A stretch of DNA of 53,864 nucleotides, from contig CALCDJ010000061.1 of NCBI GenBank assembly GCA_937900135.1, positions 1 to 53,864 of the forward strand, given 5' to 3'. Below are positions 1 to 7,098 of the stretch, piece by piece (the stretch's first letter is position 1; the number at the start of each line of letters is the position of its first letter). The DNA is from an uncultured Blautia sp. Its GTDB lineage: Bacteria > Bacillota > Clostridia > Lachnospirales > Lachnospiraceae. The notes under the pieces are model-generated. The model worked only from the letters and a program-made list of their open reading frames with translations, had not been told where the DNA came from and made no database searches. A program made the translations under genes and the position numbers.

Positions 1-47
1 TCTATCATAGTCCTGTTGTCAAGAGTGTGCAGTATTTTTTTTGAGTG

Positions 48-587
48 CTATAGATTACGGTTATGGCGTGCTGTTTTTTCTGATTCGTCTCGGGTACAGA
101 AGTTGTGATAAAGCTGAAAAAGAATTTCAAAGAGAAGGCTGTTAAATCGCAGTATGCCTCCGTCAGGCTGAAGATCTATCAGAACCTGCATTTTTAAAAG
201 AGTTTCTTTAAAAAGTTCCACCTTACTCTGGAGAATTGGTGTTTCTGCTGGATCATTGAGGGAAAAGTGAAGATTTTGTACCTCAGGGATAAATTTCTCC
301 ATAAAACCCATAGGAGTCTGAAATACGATAGCGCGGTTGGGGCTGGTGCAGAGTGTAGAATGAATCTGATTGGCAGAAATCATGATACATTGTCCTTGTT
401 TTACCTCGTGGGAGGTTCCATATATGATAACTTTCAGACTGCCCTCCAGAATATATACGATCTCCAGCGCATCATGCCAGTGAGGGGCAATATAACTTCC
501 AGAATCCACAGAAGTAAAGAAACGCACATTTGTTTTATCATCCAATGGAATCAATTCATAGTTCGTTGGTGTCAAACATCTTTCCAT
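48..587 (-). pseudogene. AraC-family regulator, N-terminal cupin part only
   Basis: The 179-codon frame encodes the sugar-sensing cupin half of an AraC/XylS regulator. A PHWHDALEIVYILEG motif near residue 35 is the typical first cupin strand pair, and GQCIMISANQIHS follows. AraC regulators of this kind are about 280-300 residues and end in two helix-turn-helix motifs, which are absent here. A TAG at 48-50 stops the frame. Reading through it in the same frame gives a stretch with HSKKILHTLD that resembles the helical linker before the HTH region, so the stop looks like a nonsense mutation. The HTH part would lie left of the window. The start at 587 is preceded by GGGAGTG. The gene is divergent from the glycosidase genes, so it was probably their local activator. 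A real short cupin protein cannot be excluded. Confidence 0.55.
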
Positions 588-743
588 CCAAAAACACTCC
601 CTTCTATACCAGACAAAAAAGAGAATATCGACCTATTAATGAGATACTAACATATCTAGTGTATTTCCCGCAAGAGACTTATGATAAAAGGAGATTTTAC
701 ACCAGGATGGAGAAAGAGAAGTATATATTCAGGAGGGAAAAAC

Positions 744-2391
744 ATGATTCAAAATCCAATACTTCCGGGATTTCACGCAGATCCCTGTATATGCAGAAAG
801 GGCGATGATTTTTATATTGCAGTTTCTTCTTTTGAATGGTTTCCGGGAATCCCCATTTACCATTCCAGAGATATGAAAAACTGGGAACTTTATTCCCATG
901 CATTGCAAAATGCGGATGATCCGGATCTCAAAAAACTGCCAAGCGCCAAAGGGATCTGGGCGCCATGTCTGACTTACTGTGAAAAAGAGGATCTTTTTTA
1001 TGTGGTTTACGGTGTTATGAATTCCATGAATGCCAGATATTTTGACGTGGATAATTACCTGATTACAGCCAAAGATCCCAAGGGCCCATGGAGTCAGCCA
1101 GTGTATCTCCACTCTACCGGGTTTGATGCATCGATGTTTCATGATGACGATGGAAAAAAATACATTGTTGCGCTGGATTGGGAGACAAGAACTGCTTATG
1201 AAAAACCAGGTCCCATCAATATCGTAGAATATGATCCTGTGGAAAAAAATCATAGGAATGCCAAAGCCATTCTGGAGAGGCGGAACAGACCGGGGATGTA
1301 TTGAAGCTCCTCATCTCACAAAAAGAGGGGAATATTATTATATTATGTGCGCAGAAGGAGGAACCGGATATTATCACAGTGTGACTATGGGGCGTTCCAG
1401 GAATGTCTTGGGGCCTTATGAGCCAGACCCATGTAATCCGATTCTGACTTCCAGCCCCGGAGAGGTAAATGAGCGTTCAGACTGGGATCATCTGAAACCG
1501 AGATACTATAATCCGGACAGTGTGCTTCAGAAATCCGGACATGCAAGTTACGTAGACCTTCCCAACGGAGAAACCTGGATGGTACACCTTACAGCAAGAC
1601 CTTTTGTTCCGGAACTTCGCTGTACACTGGGAAGAGAAACTGCCATTCAGAGAATGAAATGGACAGAGGATGGATGGCTCCGTATGGAGAACGGTGGAAA
1701 TCTGGCAGAAGAACTGGTACAGGAGAGTGCTCTTCCTGAGGTTCCCATGAGAAAACTGCCGGAACATGATGACTTTGATTCGGAACATCTGGAAATTGGA
1801 TATTATGCGCCAAGAATCGATGCCAGAACCTTCGTGGATCTGAAATCCCGCCCTGGATGGGCAAGACTTCGAGGACAGGAATCGGGTTGTTCTTTAAATA
1901 AAGTCAGTCTTTTGGCAAGAAAACTGACCAGTGTTTCTGCACAGGTAACCACCAAGGTTGATTTTACACCTTTGAGTTATCAGCATACAGCCGGATTGAT
2001 CCTTTATTATGATAACATGAACTTTATCTATCTGTATAAATATTACAGCGATACCTTACAACATAGCGCCCTGTCAGTCCTTCAGGTGGAAAATGGAGAA
2101 AAAAGAGAGTACAGCGATTTCAGGACACTTGTGGAGGATGGTCAGGAAATTTATATGCGCTTGAAAATCAGAGGAAGAGAATCTCAGTTCCAGTGGTGTC
2201 TGGATGGAGAAAACTATAGGAATATTGGTCCCTGTTTTGATACCAGTAAATTCTCTGATGAATATTCACAGTTTGGAGAGTTTACCGGGGCTTTTGTGGG
2301 TATTACCTGTGGAGATCGGATGATGCATTCTCATACCGCAGATTTTGATTTCTTTGACTACCAGGCAGATGAAAAGGCAGCAGTAAAATAG
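744..2391 (+). pseudogene. GH43 beta-xylosidase, frameshifted at an A7 tract
   Basis: Together two overlapping frames encode a full-length (about 548 residues) glycoside hydrolase family 43 enzyme of the beta-xylosidase/arabinofuranosidase type, which removes xylose or arabinose from xylo-oligosaccharides. The first frame (744-1304) starts after AGGAGGG and holds the general base Asp13 (HADPCIC) and the pKa-modulating Asp128 (GFDASMF). The second frame (from about 1231 to 2391) holds the general acid Glu in CIEAPHL (codon 1303-1305) and the C-terminal beta-sandwich domain. The frames join cleanly if one A is removed from the A7 run at 1243-1249, giving EYDPVEKIIGMPKPFW. Neither piece alone has the catalytic triad. 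No signal peptide is seen, so the enzyme would act in the cytoplasm on imported oligosaccharides. The GH5 gene follows closely. Confidence 0.8.
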
Positions 2392-2404
2392 AGGGGAAGT
2401 TTTT

Positions 2405-3599
2405 ATGGCAAAAAAAAATAGAACCGATCAGGGGTGTGAATCTGGGAAACTGGCTTGTGCTGGAAAAATGGATGAGTCCGGCTCTGTTTGAGGGAACAGA
2501 TGCAGAGGATGAATACTGGCTGCCCAGACAGCTTTCCAGAGAGGTTTATGAGGCAAGGATAAAGATTCATCGTTCAGAGTATATTACAGAAAGAGATTTT
2601 GTTACCATCAAAAGAATGGGAATGAATACCGTACGTATTCCGGTACCTTACTTTGTATTTGGAGACAGAGAGCCATTTCTTGGCTGCGTGAAGGAACTGG
2701 ACCGGGCATTTAACTGGGCAGAAACCTACGGCCTGAAAATTCTCCTGGATCTTCATACGGCGCCATTGGGACAGAATGGATTTGATAACGGAGGAATCTG
2801 TGGTGTATGCAAATGGTCTCAAAGTCCAGAGGAGATTGAATTTGTCCTTTCCGTCCTGGAACGTCTGGGAGAACGTTATGGAAAGCGAAAAGGGCTCTGG
2901 GGAATTGAAGTGTTGAATGAGCCCATTACAGAACATGCATGGCAGTTATTTGATGTTCCAAACCGTTATCCGGCCAGAGACAAAGAAATGGCAGAGGGCT
3001 CTGCGCCTAATACATTGGAATTTTTGAAAGAGTTCTATGGGAAGGCATATGAACGTCTGAGAAAGTTCCTTCCGGAAGAAAAATATGTGGTGATCCATGA
3101 TGGGTTTGAACTGTTGGCATGGAAAGATTTTATGCAGGAAGAATCCTATGTCAATGTGGTTCTGGACACCCATCAGTATCTGATGATGGCAGAGTCTGAG
3201 GGCTGTGAACAAAGCCTGGAAGGATATCTCTCCTATATTAAAACACATTATGAGGCGCAGGTACAGGAAATGGCAGAGTATTTTCCTGTGATCTGTGGAG
3301 AATGGTGTCTTTTTAATTCTCTTGCCTGCGGATGCGATACCAAGGGCGGACAAAGTGTATTAAATGGAATGGAAGGCAGCGAAACAGAAACGCTGAGCAG
3401 AGAGGAGAAGAAGGAGATTTATCGTGCTGTGGCTAAGGCACAGCTTCAGGCCTGGGAAAAAGGCGGCAGATATTTTTACTGTAGTTATAAACTTCTGACC
3501 GATACAGTAAATGAGCCAGGTTGGATTGGATGGGATAGCTGGGATTTTGGAAGATGTATGGATTTCGGATGGTTTCCAGAAGAAAAAACACCGTTTTAA
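2405..3599 (+). pseudogene. GH5 glycosidase, frameshifted at an A9 tract after the start
   Basis: The long frame encodes a glycoside hydrolase family 5 enzyme similar to cellulases and exo-1,3-beta-glucanases. RGVNLGNWLVLEKWM is the N-terminal signature, the acid/base Glu is in EVLNEP, and the nucleophile Glu is in VICGEW. The best start is ATG 2405, preceded by AGGGGAAG, but it is out of frame: A9 at 2410-2418 must lose one A to give MAKKIEPIRGVNLGNW. As written, translation from 2405 stops near 2486. A GTG at 2436 opens the long frame but has its only purine-rich stretch directly against it, so it is a poor start. No signal peptide is visible. The gene lies 13 bases after the GH43 gene and was probably co-transcribed with it. 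The exact substrate cannot be told from sequence. Confidence 0.75.
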
Positions 3600-3625
3600 A
3601 AGGAGAATAAAAGGAGAACATCAGC

Positions 3626-3654
3626 TTGCACCAGAAAGTATTTTATGTTACACT
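3626..3654 (+). promoter_or_regulatory. Sigma-A promoter of the MFS leader transcript
   Basis: TTGCAC at 3626-3631 and TACACT at 3649-3654 are separated by 17 bases. Transcription would start near 3661, ahead of the small leader ORF and the MFS gene. Confidence 0.6.
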
Positions 3655-3697
3655 AATTGAATAAAAAACAAGAACAAATGAAAGAAAGGAGCGCACA

Positions 3698-3796
3698 ATG
3701 TACTGGAAAACACCGGAAATTCAACTGGAAAATGGTTGCAAAATGGCTGTTTACGGGGATAGTGCGCTCTTTTTTAAGATTGTGGATAAGAAGTAA
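3698..3796 (+). CDS. 32-residue leader ORF upstream of MFS gene
   Basis: This short frame starts at an ATG with AAAGGAG placed about eight bases upstream and encodes a 32-residue peptide (MYWKTPEIQLENG at its N-terminus) ending in VDKK. I do not recognise a family. It lies between a good promoter and a hairpin-T7 that covers the ribosome binding site of the MFS gene, which is where leader peptides of inducible resistance genes sit. Its own ribosome binding region (GAGCGCAC, 3689-3696) can pair with GTGCGCTC at 3762-3769, which is followed by six T. After the stop the same frame stays open to 3846, so it might instead be the broken start of a lost gene. Confidence 0.45.
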   Translation: MYWKTPEIQLENGCKMAVYGDSALFFKIVDKK

Positions 3797-3837
3797 ACAG
3801 AAGATTTTTTACCGTATTTATCCATATATGAGCAGCT

Positions 3838-3884
3838 ATCTCCTTGATCAACGATGAAAAAAGTTTGATAAAGGAGATTTTTTT
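3838..3884 (+). promoter_or_regulatory. Attenuator hairpin hiding the MFS ribosome binding site
   Basis: ATCTCCTT (3838-3845) pairs with AAGGAGAT (3871-3878), and ATCAA (3847-3851) pairs with TTGAT (3865-3869), with one G-A mismatch between the two blocks. Seven T follow (3878-3884) and the MFS start codon comes next. The structure has the form of an intrinsic terminator, and it also sequesters the only Shine-Dalgarno sequence of the gene. AAGGAG at 3686-3691, in the leader ORF ribosome binding site, is complementary to 3840-3845 and could compete for the left arm. Confidence 0.6.
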
Positions 3885-4982
3885 ATGCAGAAATTTAATA
3901 TGAAAAAGCAAATCAGACATTTATATGGAATGACAGCCATCGGTTATTTTCAGATTGCCGGAGCATCCTGGGTGGCGCTCCTTGCAGCAAGAGGCTTTTC
4001 TCTTCTTGAAATCGGTGTTCTGGAAAGCATGTTTCACATGGTCAGTATGTGCTTTGAAATTCCGTCAGGTGCCGTGGCGGATGTATTTGGACGAAAAAAG
4101 ACGCTGCTTATGAGCTGGTGCGTTTGTTTTCTCTCCAACATTCTTATGATTTTTTCAGAGGGATTCTGGTCTGTTGCCCTGGCAATTGGATTTAGTGCGT
4201 TCAGTTATAATCTGTCCTCAGGGACAAGAGAAGCGTTGGCTTATGACAGTCTGAAGTATGCGGGACAGGAGGCCTCTTATGATCATTATGCATCCACAGA
4301 TATGGTGGCGTTCAGACTTAGCAGATCAACGGCAACCTTATGTGCAGGACTGGCGCTGATTCTGGGATATCAAATGGCATATACAGTAGATCTGGTCTTT
4401 TGTACAGGAGCAATCCTCCTTACATATGGACTTATCGAAGTGGGTGTTCAGGGACAGGAGAAAGAGAAAAAGGAAGGTGTGGCAGAAAGATTCAAGGCCG
4501 TGATGGAAGAAAGCGTCCACTTTCTGATTGCAAACAAAAAAGCCAGAAGGATTATGGTAGTCAATGCTCTGGTTGGTTCCGTGGCAACGTTGGTTTTGTT
4601 TTTTCTGCAGGCGAAGCTGCCAATGACGGATCTGCCCTCATCCTTATTGGACCCAGCATTATTCCTGATGGAACTTGGCGCAGTTCTTGGGGCAAAACTG
4701 GTGGCTCATGTTCCCAAGTGCAGATACAGAGAATTGGTGAGTTTTAGTCTGATCGGTGTGGGATGTGCTTTTGCCTTGACTTTTTCCAGGAAAGCAGGAT
4801 TCATGATCGCAGGAGGCTTTCTGGGAGCCCTTGCAGATGATTTTCTGGAAGTAAAAACAGACGTGATCTTGAATGAAATGATCCCGTCAGAACAAAGAGC
4901 AACCCTGGTTTCTGTGAATTCTTTTCTGTTTTCTGTAGTGATGATTGGAATGTCCACATTTATGGGAGCTGTGATGTCGTAA
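3885..4982 (+). CDS. MFS exporter
   Basis: This is a 365-residue membrane protein of the major facilitator superfamily with about 11-12 hydrophobic segments. The cytoplasmic loop between TM2 and TM3 carries the family motif A as GAVADVFGRKK near residue 65, preceded by FEIPSG. That form is common in putative drug exporters of Firmicutes. The length is slightly below the usual 390-420. The substrate is unknown. The start at 3885 directly follows a T7 tract, and its ribosome binding site AAAGGAGAT is buried in a hairpin, so expression is probably conditional. Although it lies after the glycosidase genes, it has its own promoter and leader, so I do not assign it to sugar uptake. The protein family is well supported; a role in drug or toxin export is inference. 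Confidence 0.8.
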   Translation: MQKFNMKKQIRHLYGMTAIGYFQIAGASWVALLAARGFSLLEIGVLESMFHMVSMCFEIPSGAVADVFGRKKTLLMSWCVCFLSNILMIFSEGFWSVALAIGFSAFSYNLSSGTREALAYDSLKYAGQEASYDHYASTDMVAFRLSRSTATLCAGLALILGYQMAYTVDLVFCTGAILLTYGLIEVGVQGQEKEKKEGVAERFKAVMEESVHFLIANKKARRIMVVNALVGSVATLVLFFLQAKLPMTDLPSSLLDPALFLMELGAVLGAKLVAHVPKCRYRELVSFSLIGVGCAFALTFSRKAGFMIAGGFLGALADDFLEVKTDVILNEMIPSEQRATLVSVNSFLFSVVMIGMSTFMGAVMS

Positions 4983-5090
4983 AAATAAAAAATTTTTGTT
5001 ACCTGGGTTGATTTTTTACGATATATAAAGTGAATGGAAATTTCTTTTCAAAAGGTACCTGAAAAAATAACCTGGGAGGATGAGCGATAG

Positions 5091-5648
5091 ATGAACGACG
5101 ATGAAATCATATCCTTGTTTGAAGCAAGGAAGGAGTACGGGATTCAGGCGTTAAGCGAAAAATATCATGCCTACTGCTATAAGATTGCCTGGAATCTTCT
5201 CACCAATAACGAAGATACAGAGGAATGTCTAAACGATACCTGGTTTGCAGTCTGGTCTTTGATACCGCCAAAGCGGCCTGCAGTGCTTTCGCATTTTTGT
5301 GGAAAAATTACAAGAAATTTGAGTATTGACCGTTTGCGTAAAAAATATGCGCACAGGAGACCAGATGCGCACCAAATGGATATTCTGGGAGAAATGGATC
5401 AGCTAAGCGTTACCTATACCATAGACGATCAGCTGGCAGAAAAAGAACTGATGGAAATCATCAATGACTTTTTGGGAGAAATGGATGCGAAGGACAGGGA
5501 TATTTTTGTGAGAAGATATTGGTTCTTGGATTCTGTTTCTGCCATCTCAAAAAGGCATGGTATGTCAGTGGGAAGTGTGAAAATGAATCTGTATCGAAGC
5601 AGAAAGAAACTGTTAAAGGTGTTGAAAAAGGAAGGGAGATATTCATGA
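5091..5648 (+). CDS. ECF-type RNA polymerase sigma factor
   Basis: This 185-residue sigma-70 family protein has only regions 2 and 4. Region 2 covers about residues 20-85 (EECLNDTWFAVW, then GKITRNLSIDRLRKK). Region 4 covers about residues 125-180, with a helix-turn-helix at AISKRHGMSVGSVKMNLYR. It should direct RNA polymerase to a small regulon when its membrane partner releases it. Its stop overlaps the start of the DUF4179 gene by four bases (ATGA at 5645), so the pair is translationally coupled. GGAGG lies unusually far from the start (about 11 bases). The 108-base upstream gap contains three ACCTG copies (near 5001, 5056 and 5072) that could belong to an autoregulated promoter, but I cannot define it firmly. 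Confidence 0.88.
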   Translation: MNDDEIISLFEARKEYGIQALSEKYHAYCYKIAWNLLTNNEDTEECLNDTWFAVWSLIPPKRPAVLSHFCGKITRNLSIDRLRKKYAHRRPDAHQMDILGEMDQLSVTYTIDDQLAEKELMEIINDFLGEMDAKDRDIFVRRYWFLDSVSAISKRHGMSVGSVKMNLYRSRKKLLKVLKKEGRYS

Positions 5649-6820
5649 AAAGATTCGATTTCTCTAAAGAATTTGGAAATATTGACGGGAAATATATCAG
5701 AGAAGCGGAAGGAAAATGGAGTGAAAAAAAGAGTACCAGGGTATCTTCCTTTTGGAGTAAACTGGCAGCAGCCTGTGTGATTCTGACTTTGCTTGTTACT
5801 GTTTTTTCCAATGATAAAGTACAGGCGGCACTTAAAAAAATAACCTTATCCATAGGAGAGACTTTAGGATTTCAGAGGGAAATAGAATCTTATACGGAGA
5901 TTTTAAATACATCCAGAACCGATCAGAATCTGGCTGCCACTCTGAAAGAGGTGATATTAGATGAAGGCGTTCTGCTGGCAGAAGTACATTTGGAACAGGT
6001 AAATTCCGGGAAAAATCAAAAGGAGGAATCCCAGAACAGCCAGAATTTTTATGCGATTGGGATGGAAATTGACAGTGAAAAAACAACTGTTAATGGTCAA
6101 AAGCTGGATACTTATGGGAGTGGAACGTACCTTCCCTATCTGGCAGAGGATTTGCTCAGTGAAAATATAGAGGAGAAACAATACGACTGTGTGTTGGAGT
6201 CACGCTTTTCTCCTTCCTTAAATCTTAATGAAAATCCAGAGATACATCTTGTACTTAGCGCTATAAAAACAGATGAACTGGAATTGAAAACAGTTGCTGA
6301 ATTTTCCTTTGATTTCAGGATTTCACGTGAAGAAATCATAAAGCAGACGCTTCATAAAAAGCCTGCAAATGTTTCTATCCGTGCAGAAGAAGGGGAAGTA
6401 ATATTAAAAGAAATTACAGTAAACAAATTGCAAAGTATTATTTCAGCAGAAATTTCTAATAATTTCTTTCAAAATTATGATGTGGAATTACGGGGAACTG
6501 ACAGCAAGGGAAATCCATTAAGTTACGAATGGAGAGCAGACGGAGCAGATGACTGTCACGGAAGTTTTCAGACCAGTTTCTGGGGAATATATGAAAAGGA
6601 TCAGGATGGGAATGTGAAGGATCAATATTTAGGGGTACCTGCTATGGACTGCGAGTATTTGGATTTACAGCTTTATGTAAGAAAACATGACGATGAAGGA
6701 GAGAGAATAGAAGAGGACGATGGTGAATATATCATTGAGGAAGAATTTTCTTCTGAAATAGAGGAGGAACTGCAATGGAACGCAGTGGGAGAAAAAATCA
6801 GGGTTTCACTCATAGGCTAA
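5645..6820 (+). CDS. DUF4179 membrane protein, probable anti-sigma factor
   Basis: The protein is 391 residues. It has a short cytoplasmic N-terminus (about 37 residues), one membrane segment near residues 38-56 (LAAACVILTLLVTVF), and a long extracytoplasmic part with an N-terminal DUF4179-like region and a later immunoglobulin-like DUF5643-like region. The last 35 residues are very acidic. Proteins with this plan are found next to ECF sigma factors in clostridia and are thought to hold the sigma factor at the membrane. No zinc-binding anti-sigma motif is visible in the short cytoplasmic part. The start ATG overlaps the sigma factor stop codon. An upstream in-frame extension exists but lies inside the sigma gene and lacks support. 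The trigger sensed outside the cell is unknown. Confidence 0.78.
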   Translation: MKRFDFSKEFGNIDGKYIREAEGKWSEKKSTRVSSFWSKLAAACVILTLLVTVFSNDKVQAALKKITLSIGETLGFQREIESYTEILNTSRTDQNLAATLKEVILDEGVLLAEVHLEQVNSGKNQKEESQNSQNFYAIGMEIDSEKTTVNGQKLDTYGSGTYLPYLAEDLLSENIEEKQYDCVLESRFSPSLNLNENPEIHLVLSAIKTDELELKTVAEFSFDFRISREEIIKQTLHKKPANVSIRAEEGEVILKEITVNKLQSIISAEISNNFFQNYDVELRGTDSKGNPLSYEWRADGADDCHGSFQTSFWGIYEKDQDGNVKDQYLGVPAMDCEYLDLQLYVRKHDDEGERIEEDDGEYIIEEEFSSEIEEELQWNAVGEKIRVSLIG

Positions 6821-6862
6821 AAATCTTCTGATTCTATATATATCTTGATTTGTATATGTGTG

Positions 6863-6895
6863 GAAGCGGTTAGTCTTAGGACTGATCGCTTTTTC
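6863..6895 (+). terminator. Terminator of the sigma/anti-sigma operon
   Basis: AGCGGTTAGTC (6865-6875) pairs with GACTGATCGCT (6880-6890), including two G-U pairs, around a TTAG loop, and is followed by a short T run. From here to the CIRCE element at 6999 I see only a weak six-base hairpin (6966-6981) and A-rich sequence. Confidence 0.7.
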
Positions 6896-6998
6896 CATAT
6901 AAAAAATGATTGATTTATGTGCATGATTGGGAAAAAGGGACACCACATCAGGGACAGCGAAAAGTACCATCTAAAGATGGTGTAAAAAAATAAAAAAA

Positions 6999-7041
6999 TT
7001 AGCACTCAACTCTTGACAGTGCTAACAGAACGTGTTATATT
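6999..7041 (+). promoter_or_regulatory. CIRCE operator over the clpB promoter
   Basis: TTAGCACTC at 6999-7007 and CAGTGCTAA at 7017-7025, separated by nine bases, match the CIRCE inverted repeat with one mismatch in the right arm. The -35 TTGACA (7013-7018) lies inside the operator. After exactly 17 bases comes the -10 TATATT (7036-7041). HrcA bound here would block RNA polymerase, so clpB should be induced by heat shock when HrcA loses activity. hrcA is not in the window. Confidence 0.92.
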
Positions 7042-7098
7042 TCGACTAGAACAAGGAAATGAATCTTTTACGTGTTGTCGATATAAGGAGGAACGCCT

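Noticed and set aside
3657..3857. A 66-codon frame upstream of the MFS gene
   Set aside because: Its start has no ribosome binding site and sits at the expected transcription start. The alternative 32-codon frame at 3698 has a well-placed site.
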